This document shows, one piece after another, positions 47,502 to 61,548 of a DNA stretch of 64,000 nucleotides. This DNA is from Diphasiastrum complanatum (lineage: Eukaryota; Streptophyta; Lycopodiopsida; Lycopodiales; Lycopodiaceae): positions 29,959,495 through 30,023,494 of the forward strand of contig CM055096.1 in assembly GCA_029204225.1 (NCBI GenBank), in the 5' to 3' direction. The translations under genes and the position numbers were made by a program. The notes under the pieces were generated by a model, which saw only the letters and a program-made list of their open reading frames with translations, searched no databases and had not been told where the DNA came from. Each line of letters opens with the position of its first letter. The stretch's first letter is position 1.

Positions 47502-50500
47502 ATATCCCCCACCAAAACTGGTGGCGGTCCCACGACACCTGCGAGATGCAGTTACTGTGGGCTTTTATTTGCTTCACGACGAGTCTTTATTAAATGATAC
47601 TGCTCCTTCTCCATAAAATCGAGTTGGACAATGTTAAAATCCAAATTATGCGACAAAGCAACGATGGGCTCCGACAATCCACTTTGAAGTTGTCCAAGAC
47701 GTGAAGTGAGATTTCCAGGAGTCTCTCATCATTGCTGCGCAGAAATACAGTCGAACTACCGGCAACTGATCCTTGATATTCTATGAGGCCATTGGCTTAT
47801 TTGGATCGAATGCCAAAGGAGGAAGGCAATCATCCCATCTCGTTGCCACGGATGCCAACATAGTTAAGTCTTTCGCAAAAAGTGCCGATTGTCTCACTGT
47901 CGGATCAGGAGAGTGTATATACTCCCGCTGGCATGCTTGTAATGCCCGGTGGAAATCCACTGATATGTCTCAAGTTTAAGATTGATGCTTGGTGCTTGAT
48001 TTTTGTCTGTTTTGCTTTTTGTTTGTTTGTTTGAGGTTGGTGTTTGTTTGTTTATTTTGAGAAGAGATAGAGAGTGTGAAAGATAGAAAGAGATAAAGAG
48101 AGTGTGTGTGTATGTATTATATGTGTATGTGTTTTTAAATTTTGCATTGATTTAAAATGGTTTTGAATATGTTAGTATGAATATGGTTTTGAATGGTCTT
48201 GTAATAGATTGTTAGTATTATTTAGGATAGATTGATAATAATATATTATTAGATCCGTAATCTGTGAGAGAGAAAGAGAGAGAAGAGGTCGAGTGTAGAT
48301 GATGGAAACTCTCCAAGCCGGATGCTCTCCCAATGCGGGTATTTTATCCAATTCCTTGCCGGCCTCTATTTCAGAGGTCTTAAACTTAAGGACCCAACCC
48401 TCACGCGAGGACTCATGAGGATGTTGCGATAAAATTCTGGATTTGGTCCTCGACGCTGATTGGCCTTCTGAATAATGTTGTGGTCCTGGTGAAGATGGAC
48501 CCAATTGCACTGCTTGTTGTTATTCAATCTCTGGAGCTCCACCCTGGTCCATGCCCGAATCCAACCCTGTATCCATTGGTACTTCAGCTTGGTATGGAGG
48601 AGAGAATTACTGCATGACCGAAACTAGGATTTGAGGTCTAGCTTCCAACACCTGAGCGGCAGCTTTTTCATAGGCACTGATGGTTGCTTTAGCCTTTGCC
48701 AACTCAGTTGAACCTACACCTTTGAATTTATCAAAGTGGCCTTGGAATCCCTGAAGCGACACTTTGTACTTTCTTGAACAAATACGCGATTTCTGTCGGA
48801 GTTATCGGATGATTTGGTAATTGTGTCTGGAGATACGCATTACACTCAAGGGTGGTTGCATCCAATTCACCTTGGAGACATGTGTGATCTTGCTCTGCCA
48901 TCTGTAGTTGACCCTGTAGCAGCTGCACTTGTTGCTTTGCATCCTACACGACCTTGTCCACCTGATCTTGAGCAGCTGCAGGGCATTCTGCAGTGAGCTA
49001 ACATATTCTTCCAGACAATCAGCCAGTTGTTGTGCCGTCTTCTTCTCAGCTTCGGATTTTTCTTCATGCTGCTTGGCGATCTTCAACTCTATGTGCAACT
49101 GAATAATCTTCCGGCTGATGAGAGTATTCTCCGATCCCATATCTGAGATTCGCTGCTGCATTTTTTTTTGTTATCCAGCATAGACTAGATCACTTGCGTA
49201 AGGCTTGAGCCCAAACCGAGAGCATCACCAAAATCTACTATTGTGGAGGTGGTAACAACAGAAGGACTTGATGGTAATATCCTTGGTTGGCATGGAACAG
49301 GTGCCTGTAACTCTTCTTATTCAAAGAGGTCCTCCTCTTCATAGCCCTCAGGCATTGTGGCGTCGAACTACTTTGGTGATTTGACAGCTTGCTCGACCCG
49401 AAGTCTGGCTGGTGCAGCTTCAACTTGAGGTTGCTGGGGTAGCTGGAATGAATCTTCAACACCAATAGTAAGATCATGGAATTGTTCGAATCCTCTTCCA
49501 AGGGATTGGAGTTCAAAGAGCATAGGGCTATGGGGCATTTAAAAAACTGTTGAGGCCCTAAGGGGGTCGGAATCATCAAACATATCCATAAAATACTGCA
49601 TGTTTGGGAAAACAACTTCTGTGTGTGGGGGTGAGGCAGCCCGAACAACTGTGATGGGAATGGTAGTCCCAATGGTCACAAACTTTTCGTGAGAGGAAGC
49701 AGAGGCTAGGGAAGCATCAGAGGTGGGGAGAATAGGGAGTTAAGTGCGAACAACAGCAGGGGGTGAAAGCGCAGTTGACGAGGTCTACCTAGTATGATGT
49801 CATGACGTGAAAGGTGAGTTAGGAATGACGATCTTGCTGCATAGACGACGTCGACTATGTGAACTGGAGGCATGGTGAGATGACTCGGTCGGTGCTTCTT
49901 CATAAATAGAAAGCACATAATCCAGACAAAACCCATGGATTTTATTTTCAAGGTGGGAGGCTGCTAGGAGAGATACCAAGGGGCCAGCAGCAAACTGCTG
50001 CTTGGTATTGCTCTTAATGGCTCGTTTGAGCTCACCAAAAACAGCCTTGAACCAATTATATGGTTCCAAAGGGGCCTTAGCTATCTTGACATATGACTCA
50101 ACTATCCTATGCAAGATCTGAGAAGTAATGCGGTCTTTCCTGAGGTTCCTAACCATCAGAAAATTATTAAGAAGCTGAGCAGCGACGTGAATAGCAGGCT
50201 CAATAATGGCTTCTAGGAGGTAGCCATCATTGGTTTAATGCAAATCATTTGTAAGGTCAATATATGGCTTAATAGCCTGTTTGGCTTGCTTATGGTTTGG
50301 TGAGGCTTGGGTACCAGATGCTATCCCTATGGCAACAAGGGCGGCCTCAGTCACGCTCACCTTGTGTGTGGCTCCCTAGAAAGTGATGTAAAACTTGGAT
50401 TTCTTCTCCTTCCAAGTACTGAAGGCAAGAGTGATAAAATCCATGTTGATTTTCCCTGAAAAGGCTCTCTCATGAATACCCATTGCAGTAAGCAGAGGCT

Positions 50501-51960
50501 CCGCAAGGGTCATCAACTGAGTGACCGTGCTTGTGCTAGGAAGGATCATGATATCCGTTGCAGATGGGACATCACGACGGATAGTATAACGAGGCGATTG
50601 GGATGTATCTATGGAAGACATGAAGTAATACGCGCGAGTGTATAACAAAAAATAGTTCAGGAAGTTCTGAAGGCTTTGGTCGTTGAAAAATTTGGCCAGA
50701 GCTTCGCTAGCACAAGTGAGGAATGAATCGAATTCAACCAACTTATAGGTGAATTTGGAGGGTCCATTACACTGAATACTAGTTTGGCTGATCAGTTCTG
50801 AACAAAAATTTGCAGGCCTGTACATGTGAAAGTAGGCTATAAAAATCTCGGTGAAGGTTTTTGGGGCTCTAAATCCATCCGGCGAACGTTTTCCAGGGTT
50901 TGCGAAGGATGAACCTCCGCCCAACTACTGTCATAAATGCAATTTTTCAAGATTTGGTCCTATGGCCAGCCTAATTTTGACATTTTAAGACCATTTAGCA
51001 TGTCAGCGAAGGTTCCTAAAGAGAGTAAGGTGCTCGGTGAAGGTTCTCAAAATGGCATATTGTTGATCATTCGCCTGACTCAAAAAATGGATTTTTTCTA
51101 GAAAAGAACCTTCACCCATCTCAATATAGATATATCTGAAGTGGACATACAACCTGAAAGCTCAGCAAAGCTTTCCAATACTATATACGCAACATATGAC
51201 CGAAACAGTGATTTTATAAGTCATTTCCCATCAAAAATACTTTCCTTCCTCTTTTTCCATTCTGATGACTTTTCTAACTTTTGCTCATCAGACTTTTCTC
51301 ATTTTTTTTTTCTTTGTCTTTTCCAAAAAAAACTAAACAATTAAATATTGAAAACAAAAAACTGAAAAACAAGTAAAAATAATAAATCATTTAGATCATG
51401 CTTGCTGAACTGGCGGAGCAGGCTGCCAAAACTTGCGTAATCGGCTGCCATTCACCGGAGTATCAAATTGTTTTCTGTCCAAGTGCTCAAGAATTACTGC
51501 ACCATAGTTCAGTATTTCCTTCACTTTATACGGGCCTTCACCGATAAACTTTAATTTTTTCTTGATCAGCTTGGTTTTGTACATCAGTGCAAGATCTCCT
51601 ACTTTTAGATCCTTTTTGTGCAATCAAGGATCATGCTATGCCTTGCGACGGGCTTTCTCTGTTGCTAACGCATGAACTGCCATCAATCATGTTTCACATA
51701 ATTTGTGCAACGCTTCATGACGGAGTTGTAAAGACTTATCATCATTTAATCATTCTGTTGCCGCTATGCGTAAAGATGGGATTAAAAATTCAATCGACAT
51801 GATAGCATCTTGACCATAAACCAGTTAAAAGGGTGTTTGATTTGTACTACTTTTGTAAGCTGTTCTAAATGCCCATAATGTTGCATGCAGTGGGAAAAGC
51901 GTAAATTTTATATCACTTATGTAAAGCCCGAGAACCTTATTGGCTGGTGACAAAGGCTTG
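47502..51960 (-). mobile_element. Ty3/Gypsy remnant 1 (integrase end plus extra ORF)
   Basis: Minus strand. The integrase C-terminus at 51.4-51.9 kb (KVGDLALMYKTKLIKKKLKF, EGPYKVKEILNYGAVILEH) is followed downstream by an extra coding region (about 48.2-50.95 kb), then a purine tract and the 3' LTR. RT and gag are missing. The element is broken at several points. It is related to remnant 2 at 55.8-60.5 kb. Confidence 0.75.
48300..50924 (-). pseudogene. Extra ORF downstream of Gypsy integrase, remnant 1
   Basis: Parts: an N-terminal block with TIRRDVPSATDIM (about 50.58 kb), a block with WFKAVFGELKRAIKSNTKQQ (about 50.0 kb), a Ser/Pro-rich middle (49.2-49.75 kb) and a coiled-coil-like segment near the C-terminus (about 49.0-49.16 kb, AKQHEEKSEAEKKTAQQLAD). 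No membrane segment or known domain is evident. Its position after integrase is like the extra ORFs of Athila/Tat-type Gypsy elements. Broken. Confidence 0.5.
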
Positions 51961-52204
51961 CTGAAATATCCACCCATTGTCACTTCTTCCCTTGACTTTG
52001 GAACTCCTTTGGGCTCCGGATTTGTCCTTCCCGCACTTTGTGTATAGCTCCCTAAGCTCCATATTTGACCATTTCTACATAGGTATCAAGGCTCCCCGAG
52101 CCAAAGAATTTATCATTTACCATCCGATTTGTGGTCCACTTGGTGTCTTCTTGCTTTGCACCTTGACTTCGCTCTTTGTCCTAGCCTGATCTTGATTTCT
52201 TCCA
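51961..52204. other. Short junction between retroelement remnants
   Basis: Non-coding sequence separating the minus-strand Gypsy integrase from the plus-strand Copia fragment. No feature seen. Confidence 0.4.
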
Positions 52205-52750
52205 TTTGGCTCTTTAAGGTAGGCAGAGATTGAGTACTCTGCAATTCATGGCTAATCATGGCATCATACATTGGAAGGCTCTTATCAGAGTCATGAGATA
52301 CATTCGAGCTACAATGGACCTATTCATCTGCTATGGAGAAGTCGACAACGACAATATTCGCCAGCTAAGTAGATATTTAGATGCAAGTTGGGGAGGAGAT
52401 GTAGATACTCGTAAATTCACATCTGGATTTACATTCTTCTTCAACGACGGTCCTATCTCCTGGAACAGTCATAAGCAAACCTCTATTGATCTCTCATCCA
52501 CAGAAGCAAAATACATTACTACCTCTCAAGCTATTAAGAAAGCAATTTCGTTGAGAAATTTAATGTTAGATGTTAGTCTGAATTAGTACACTCCTACGGT
52601 TATGTTTTGTGATAATTAGAGTGCTAATGCCTTATCGGCCAACCCTAGATTTCACTCTAGGAGTAAGCACATTGACATTTGATATCACTATGTAAGGAGT
52701 AAGGTTCTCGACAGAGAGATAAGCTTAACGTACTGTCAGATGCAAAACAT
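52205..52750 (+). mobile_element. Copia RNase H fragment
   Basis: Plus strand: WKALIRVMRYIRATMDL, YLDASWGGDVDTRKFTSG and ISWNSHKQTSIDLSSTEAKY, a typical Copia RNase H, followed by RFHSRSKHIDI. Only the 3' end of pol survives. It is broken and directly abuts the 550-bp repeat. Confidence 0.85.
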
Positions 52751-52758
52751 GATTGCAA

Positions 52759-53319
52759 GAATCATTCCAAAACCTTTCCATTAAGAAAATACAAGATTAA
52801 AGAATATTCTTCAGAACATGATTCTTTAACTGAAGTGCAAGATTCAAGTTCTATAAACAACTGGTAATTAAAGACTGAACGCATACCAAAATGACAATCA
52901 TCTTCAACTACAAAAAAACTTTAGATTATCGTCTAGAATCAACTCTAGATATCCAAGTCCTACAGGATATCATTTCAGTTATTATTCTCGGATTCATTAT
53001 GATTCATTATCCAATTGAGCGCTTTGGGATAGAATCACTAATGAGCTGAGTTCATTCCTTAACTAAGGAATACTCTATCCCAAGAACACTGTATATCTAA
53101 TGCACATAATTTTAACTGATGAACCCAAATGATTCACTAATCATGCGTCTTACAAGAAATATAGCTCAAAACCATCAGTTCCCGGTGAATCCACATCACA
53201 TTGATCGTTTTACCAATTAACCTAATCCAGGAGTAATATCAAGTACTCAAGTTAATTGCCAATGATTCAAAAATCTCAAATGCCTAGGTGAAGAATTCAG
53301 TTATACTAGTATAACACCA
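52759..53319 (+). repeat. 550-bp direct repeat, copy 2
   Basis: See copy 1 at 45077-45626. The repeat begins shortly after the end of the Copia RNase H remnant. Confidence 0.85.
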
Positions 53320-53359
53320 GCAAGCAAATCATAACGATTCTCATAAATTAGCTTATCGA

Positions 53360-53625
53360 TACCCTGATATCGGTTCAACGTGGGTAAATGATTCCGGTCG
53401 GGGAATTTTGAACAGGGCACATGTTGATTTGATATTCCGTTGGAAGAGGCTGAAATCGCTTCAACGCGCGTGAATGATTACGATCGGGGTGTCTAGAACT
53501 AGTCGCGCTTTGAATTGATATTGTGTAAGAAGAGGCTAATATTGCATCAATGTGCAAGAATGAAAAATAAGTGGACAAAAAATGAAGACGCACACATCAA
53601 TTCGATATTGCAAGAGAAGGCCAGA
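53360..53625 (+). repeat. Three imperfect ~85-bp tandem units
   Basis: The units share ATCGGTTCAACG/ATCGCTTCAACG/TTGCATCAATG, a following GAATGATT, and GGAAGAGGCTGA/AGAAGAGGCTAA/GAGAAGGCCAG ends. Related phrases (TATCGGTTCAACACG, ATATCGGTTCAATGCG) recur at 54730 and 54830, just upstream of the H3-tail-like ORF. Confidence 0.55.
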
Positions 53626-53960
53626 GAACAAAATAACAAGGGGTTATGAAAAAAAGATCACGAAATCTCAGTAATCCATGTGGTGCCCATATTTAGAGCC
53701 CTTTCATGTTAATCACAACCATACATTTGTCCACCAACCATCGTTTTATTAAAAATTGAATGTAGCAGGAGGTTCTTACTAATGAAGAAAACATGAAAGG
53801 AAAGAGGGTAAGATGAAGGCATTCACCCGCTAACGGATGTTGTAGAATGCAGATTGGTCTGTTGTCCACACAGGCAAAAAAAGCGCCTAGAGCTGGAGCT
53901 GCTACGATGGAAGAATGGACAAAGATGTTGTAATGCTAGAGCCGCCTGCGCCTCTTCGGA

Positions 53961-54171
<211 letters not shown>

Positions 54172-54663
54172 ATATATTATCCACCAATTATTTATCCACC
54201 AATCAGAGAGATACACCATTGTACTTGTGCCTCAATACCATAAAAAGTCTATCATTTGCATGTCCGAATAATCATAGGCCTGTCCGAATATTTATTAGTT
54301 GAATAATCATTAGCCGTAATTCGTAGCTGTAATCATTAGCCGTAAAACGTTCACGAGGGTCATAATTTGTCCCTCCCTCATCCTATTTAAGCACAAACAA
54401 GATAACAAAATTTTTTTGCGCAATTGTTCATTTAGAACAGATTCAAAAGGCGCATCATTCAACCGATACCGATTAGGTATGCGAGAGTGACTGAATTGAG
54501 AGGCCTCAAAAAGGATGCACGCTGAACCAATATTGCAAAATATGAAGACATTTATTAATGATTTGATTTGAATATTACAGCAGATTTTGAATTTATTGAT
54601 CTCAGTCAACTGTGCATTGATATTCACAACCACCACAACGGCAATCATTAGGGATTTTGGCAC

Positions 54664-54670
54664 TATATAA
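54664..54670 (+). promoter_or_regulatory. Candidate TATA box
   Basis: TATATAA about 233 bp upstream of the 52-codon H3-tail-like ORF. Position is only suggestive. Confidence 0.25.
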
Positions 54671-54902
54671 TCAACTGCACGATGCTTAAAAAAGTTTGCT
54701 TCCGGTTTTTGTTCATTTGTATTCGTATGCGGTATCGGTTCAACACGCCCGACGAAATTGGTCAGCTTCCCTCCCAGACTCCCGCGGGCCCATCCGCTAT
54801 CGATTTTATCCAGACTTCCATTTTCGATATCGGTTCAATGCGTCTGACCTGTATTCTGATTCTGTGACTATTGTACACACGCGTTGATCCGATTGGGTCC
54901 TA

Positions 54903-55061
54903 ATGGCGCGCACGAAGCAAACTGCACACATCCATCCTGGAGGTATCCCAATTCAAGGGGGGCAGGGAAATCCACCACCGCCTCCTCCACCACCACCACC
55001 TCCTAGGCCAAGGGGAAGACCAAGAGACCCGCCATGGCTGAAGGATATATGGAAGCTTTAG
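54903..55061 (+). CDS. 52-residue ORF: histone H3-tail-like N-terminus and AT-hook-like motif
   Basis: The ORF starts MARTKQTA, identical to the first eight codons of histone H3, then reads HIHPGG where H3 has RKSTGG, so GG keeps its place. A short Gln/Gly stretch, eleven prolines, then RPRGRPRDP (AT-hook core GRP in a basic setting) and WLKDIWKL before the TAG stop. The histone fold is absent. The H3 K4 position is kept; R8 and K9 are replaced by H and I. It may be a gene-sized histone-tail mimic, the first exon of a larger (transposon) gene, or a decayed H3 retrocopy fused to other sequence. Expression is unknown. Confidence 0.4.
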   Translation: MARTKQTAHIHPGGIPIQGGQGNPPPPPPPPPPPRPRGRPRDPPWLKDIWKL

Positions 55062-55158
55062 AAGACCAATAATCTTCTAATTCTAAAAGCTCATGTTCTC
55101 TTTGGATTTGCTAATTGTTGGATTTGATGCTTGTTGCAGTTTATCTTTATTATACTTT

Positions 55159-55788
<630 letters not shown>

Positions 55789-57350
55789 CTAGATGTATGT
55801 TCCCAAGGCTTGGTACACCGTCATTAAATCCATTGGATCAGCCAATACATTGGCACTAACAAGGGCTCGTGTGGTAGTGGCCCCGACGACCGATACAACG
55901 TCATCGTCGTTGTCTTCGATAAGGTTCTCAGGGGACCTTCTATCATCTGGGACGGTGGGATATGCTCGATTTGGTGATGGAATGAATATTGTTTGCACAA
56001 ATGCGTCATCAGGAAATGATTGGTTGCCCTCGACAACCTTTGATGGCGAAATGATGGTGTGGGAGAAACAAAAGTGGAAACAGGGGTGGGGACAGTTTTT
56101 CCAAATGAGAGAATGGGTGGAACAGAGGAGAACTGGAGTGTGGTGTGGAGTACGGAAGGCGAAGATGGAGCGGAAGTGGTCTGGTGTGGCAGTGAAAAGT
56201 TGATGACTTGCATCCATGCCAGAGTGTCCAGAGACAACTGAGAGTCAGAGGGGTTGAACTGGAGAGGGAGAGCGGTAGGAACAGGAGTAATGGAGGACGC
56301 GTTGGTAATGGAAGGGATAGTAGAAAGTGGAACATAGGTAGAAGTAGTGTCGATAGAGGAGACCAGAATGGAAACAGAAGCAGTCGATGTGGGTGGAACA
56401 AAAAGAAGAGAAGCAGTAATAGAAACAGGAGGAGAAGGTTGTACAAAAGAGAAAGTGGCGGTGGTAGATGGAGTTGTTATTGTTGTGGCGGTGGTACGAC
56501 GTTTGGTGGTAGTGGAGATGAGGAGGAAGGGGCAGCGCCACACATTCTTTTGTTGGCCGTTGTGTCAGTAACTTTAGGTTGGGAGGATGTGGATGCGGCA
56601 GATGGCGGATAGAGGTTAGTGTGTGGCACAATGGAAGATAGAAGGCTGGAGCGGCAAAAACCTTGCACTTTCATCTTGAGAAGTGCGCAGGCAAAATTAC
56701 ACAGTAGGGGGCCTGATACGATACGTTCACGGGTGTTAAGTTTGATGGAGTTTGTTAGTTTGTGGATGAAAAAGACATGCCAGTCGTATGGCACAACCGT
56801 GGGGCCAGGAAATTCCAGAAAGATTCCACAATCTGACTCAGCAACATGGACTGGATTCTGTCCTTACGAAATGTTGAAACAACCAGAAAGTCGTTTAATA
56901 GATGCGCAGCTGTCTGAATGAATGGGTCTGTGATAGCCTCTATCAGGGACTCGTTGTTAGTTTGGATCAGAATTTCGGGTGCAGTCTGGATAATGAAGGT
57001 TTTATCAGGGCTCGTGTTTGACGATGAGAGATGGACTGGTGGTCACCGCATAATGCCGATAGTGACCATCGAGTCCGCGTTAATCTGTATCTTGTATGTG
57101 GTACCCTGGTACAGGAAGTAGAAACGTGACTTTGGCGTTTCCTAGGTAGGGTAAGCGTGAAGGGCGAGGCCTATGTTAATGTCAAAATTGAAAAGTGCTA
57201 GGTAAAAACCCATTGCCTCAAGAAGTGGGCCAGCAATCTGAAGCCATGGTTGAATCAGGGCATTAGAAGCAAGGGCCAAATCTGAGTGGCTGAGGGTATC
57301 TCGCGCTGGATCACCTGCTTGGTGCCAAAGTCTTCAGAAGATGAAGAGGC
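55789..57350 (-). pseudogene. Extra ORF downstream of Gypsy integrase, remnant 2
   Basis: Same place and strand as the extra ORF of remnant 1. The N-terminal block (about 57.3 kb) has VIQREIPSATQI, matching TIRRDVPSATDI in remnant 1. The later part (55.8-56.55 kb) is Ser/Thr/Pro-rich. No known domain. Broken. Confidence 0.5.
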
Positions 57351-58499
57351 CATGTTAGCAATGATAATTAAAGTGCAAAAATGTAGAAAAAGGTAAAAAG
57401 ACGTGGAAACAAGAAAAATAGTGAATAACAAGTGTTGGATGGTCGCAGATCTAGATTCAGAGTATGCAGATGATGGCTTGTATGAAGTTTGGTCGCATTC
57501 AGAGAACTTGGAAATTTCAATGGAAATTTGAGCAGAGCTTCGCCAACAAAGATGACAAATGACTCGAATTCAACCCTTATATAGCGGAAAGTAGAGTGCC
57601 TATTAGGTGAAATCCACTTTCCCTTGTTCAGTTCCACCAAAATTTTGGCAGGGACCTTCTTCACAAAATTCTAAGACCTCAGAAAAGTCTGCGAGAGTTC
57701 AGAAGGTGATTTGACTACCCTACGAAGGTTCTGCGAGGGTTCTAACAGTCTGCGAGGGTTCAATCCTCGTAGAGAGTGAATCCTCTAACAACATGTTCTT
57801 GTGGTTGGATTCTCAAGATCAGACCATGTAGACAGGCTAATTTCACGGCTCTAATTCCATTTATGCCCCTTGCAAATGTTGGTTTGATGATCTTGATGCT
57901 CTGCGAAGGTTATGAAGATTTTGCTTCTTGGAACCCTCGCATACAATTAAAAATGATGTTTTTTTCCATCAAGAACTCTCGTAGAGATGTTCATAGATGC
58001 ATCTGGGTCAGATCTAGTGACTGTCCAAGTTTCAAGAGCTATCTCCCAAGGGATTTTCAAAAATCATGAAAAAAGTGCTCTTTTAGAGTGTTTTTTGACA
58101 AGATCTTGAGATTCTCTGATTATTAACTCTTGCAAACTGGTAATCTGCTTCATCCATGTTAGATCTGACTATTGGTAGCTCTCTACTGATAGATATCCGG
58201 TAGTAGATCCATCAGTTTGGGTGAAATTTGTCCTTAATTTGCCATAGTTACTGAGATCAAGGTCTCTGATTTGCAATTGGGGGGCCTATTAGTGTAATCT
58301 GAGGATCTGCTTCCCTCTTGATCCTATCTAGATCTGGATCTCTCTTGGACCTTGATGGATTTTCCCCGATCTTGCCAGATCTGGCTGAATCTTGATGGAT
58401 CCAGCTTGATCTTCCTAGATCTAGTTGTGATGGCCGAGCAGATAAGCTTTCCGTGATGTGCCACCACCAACCTGGATCTGTCTTACTGTGGGGTCAGTA

Positions 58500-59655
58500 C
58501 TTGTGCAACCGGCTACCGTTGATGGGTGTGTCGAACGGTGTCCCATCTAGCTTCTCTAGATTCATGCTCCATGATTAAGAATTTCTTTGATCCGATAAGG
58601 ACCTTCGCCTATGAATTTTAATTTTCCCTTGATCGCCTCGATTTTATACATCAAGACTAGATCTCCAGAACGAAGATCCTTCTTTTTAACCTGCGATCAT
58701 GCCATGCTTTACGTCTTTCCTTTTCAGCTACTAGTGCATGCACAACTAGTAAGCGTGTTTCATAGAGCTTATGCAGAGCTTCCTGGCGTAGTTGTAGAGA
58801 TTTGGATTCATCAAGTCGTTGCATTGTGACATTTCTTAATGAAGGGACTAAAAACTCTACTGGCATTACTGCATCCTGACCATATACCAATTGGAAGGGT
58901 GTTTGATCAGTGCTTTCCTTATATGCTGTCATGAATGCCCACAGAGCAGCATGCAACTTGTGTTCCCAATCTGATCTGCTAGCTTCAATTGTTTTCGTGA
59001 GCACGCTACACAGGATCTTATTGGATGACTCTGCTTGCCCATTACCGCGAGGATAATAAGGCGTATTGGTTCTATGGATCACAAAGAATTCCTCCAACAA
59101 GATCTTGATGGTCTCATTGATGAAATGGCACCCGCGATTGTTGACTATCTCCACCGGGCATCCAAAGCGCACAATGATATTTTCATAGAGGAACTTGGCA
59201 ATGGTCCTAGCATCAGCTACTCTTACTGCCTTGGCTTTGACCCACTTGGTGAGATAGTCGGTGGCTACGATTATGTATCGAGCCTGGGTACTTCTTGCTG
59301 CAGGGTGAATTGGACCAATGTAATCCAATCCCCACTTTTCGAATGGTGCTTGGGCTAAGACCGGGTGCAGTAGGTCATAATTCAATCTCGTTGGTCTCCT
59401 CGCACTTTGGCACACATCGCACTTCCTCAGGTATTCCTCCGTATCCTTATGAATCATTGGCCACCAACATCCTGATTGCAGGATCTTGCGAACTGTAATG
59501 TTGGATGCAAAATTGCCTCCAACCATGCCTTCATGTGAAAGCGAAATGATCTGGGTGGCCTCATGAGAAAGAATACATCGTCGAAGAATCCCATCTGGTC
59601 CTCTTTGGTATAATTGGCCGGCAATCAGCTGATAAGGTCTAGCTTTCAAGATCAA
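58500..59655 (-). pseudogene. Gypsy integrase
   Basis: Includes the N-terminal zinc-binding-type region ending RKCDVCQSARRPTR, the core with WGLDYIGPIHP and TDYLTKWVKAKAV, and TPYYPRGNGQAESSNKIL, VYGQDAVMPVEFL. The best preserved piece of this fossil element. The C-terminal part continues to about 58.5 kb. Confidence 0.88.
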
Positions 59656-60507
59656 TTTTCGCTAATCCGCCTTTGGTAGTGATCTGTTTGGTTGGCCCTG
59701 CATTAGATACTCAACTATGTCGGCAGCCCACTCTGGTACTGTGTCTACGTAAAATAAGACAGCATCGGCCAACTCATCGTCGGGTTGGGTTGCAACCTCC
59801 TTTCCCTTGATTCGCCACACATGATCTGCCATATAGTGTTGTTTTCCCTTGCGAACTACTATCCGAAAATCAAACTCCAACAACAGAAGTAGCCATCTGG
59901 TGATTCTCCATGTGTTGAAAGTTTTGTTAACGAGATTGAACAAGGGTTGATGGTCCATATAAAAAGTAAATTGTGTGGCCATTAGGTAGTGCTGAAGCTT
60001 CTTAACCGTATAAATCATTGCCAGTGCTTCCCACTCTGTGGTTGAATAATCCATTTCTGTATCACTGAGCTGTCGGCTTGCAAATCAGATCGGAAAATCC
60101 TTTTTGTGTTCTCCTGGCTGGGTTAAGACTGCTCCAACTACATACTTCAATACGTCCGTATGCACATGAAATGCAATGGACCAATTGGGTGGTCGTAGGA
60201 TTGGTGCTGAAAACAACGCATCTTTAAGTTTTTGGAAATCTTTTAGGGCTTCCTCGTTCCAATGTGGATCCGTTGTGAGTTTGTAAATTGGTCATGCTAA
60301 CTCCGCAAAATCTAGAATGAAGATCCTATAATGACCCATAAAGATGTAGACTTCGTGGATCGTTCCTGGTGGTGGTAGATCAACAATGATCCTAATCTTT
60401 GATAGGTCTGTGGCTATCTTGTGTCTAGATACTATATGGGGGAGGGCCAAAAGGAGGGCGGAGGGGAGGGGCAAATCAAATCAAATCACAAGACATGTCT
60501 TCTGAGT

Positions 60508-60768
<261 letters not shown>

Positions 60769-60845
60769 TTATACAAAATTGAGCTTACATTTTGTTTGAT
60801 ATGTCTTCTGATGATAATTTCTTCTGAAGATATCGAATCAAATCC

Positions 60846-61049
<204 letters not shown>

Positions 61050-61548
61050 AGAACATATTTTCAAATGTGCAAGTACAAAAAGTTTATAAAGTAGACAACT
61101 CCAGGCCCGTTCAGTACATTTCCCAAAAAGGCAGACTATGCATCATAACACTCCACACAGGGAGGTAGTTTCATAAGAGATTTCGAACAATCCAAAATTT
61201 TCACAAAATCACTAACTTGCAGACACGCTAGCTTACAGACATGCTAAGCCAAAATGTGGACAAGATGGTGTCAATCTCAAGAGGGGAAGCACAACGGACA
61301 ATCCCCACTAAGAATGCCCATACCTCTTGGCCCCATCAAAGCAGATGACGCAGCAGGGGAATCATGTACATGCAACGAGCAAATCTGGCATCTGGGCTGT
61401 CTTATGTAGGAGAGAGAGCAGCTCTGGAGACTGAGTAGGGTGCAGCATAGCCTAGTCGATCAGTTCTCGGTACACCTCATGCATGCAAAAACGAGGGAGT
61501 TGATGAGCTGGCTTTGACACACTTGCGAGATCACGAAGGTCCCGAAGC

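Larger units (their letters stand above)
55789..60474 (-). mobile_element. Ty3/Gypsy remnant 2 (RT end, RNase H, integrase, extra ORF)
   Basis: Minus strand, right to left: the end of RT and the connection domain (60.29-60.47 kb, VDLPPPGTIHEVYIFMGHYR); RNase H (59.66-60.05 kb, TTEWEALAMIYTVKKLQHYL); a long integrase (58.66-59.66 kb); a non-coding spacer (57.7-58.5 kb) with repeated GATCT phrases; and an extra ORF (55.8-57.35 kb). The 5' half of the element is missing, cut at a (GA)n tract. Broken at several points. Integrase resembles remnant 1 (EFLVPSLR, KSLQLRQEALHKL, VHALVAEKERRKA). Confidence 0.88.

Noticed and set aside
54903-55061. Working histone H3 gene
   Set aside because: Only the first eight residues and GG match; the histone fold is absent.
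55793-56612. Plus-strand ORFs over the second extra-ORF region
   Set aside because: They are reverse-strand shadows of the Ser/Thr/Pro-rich minus-strand Gypsy sequence.
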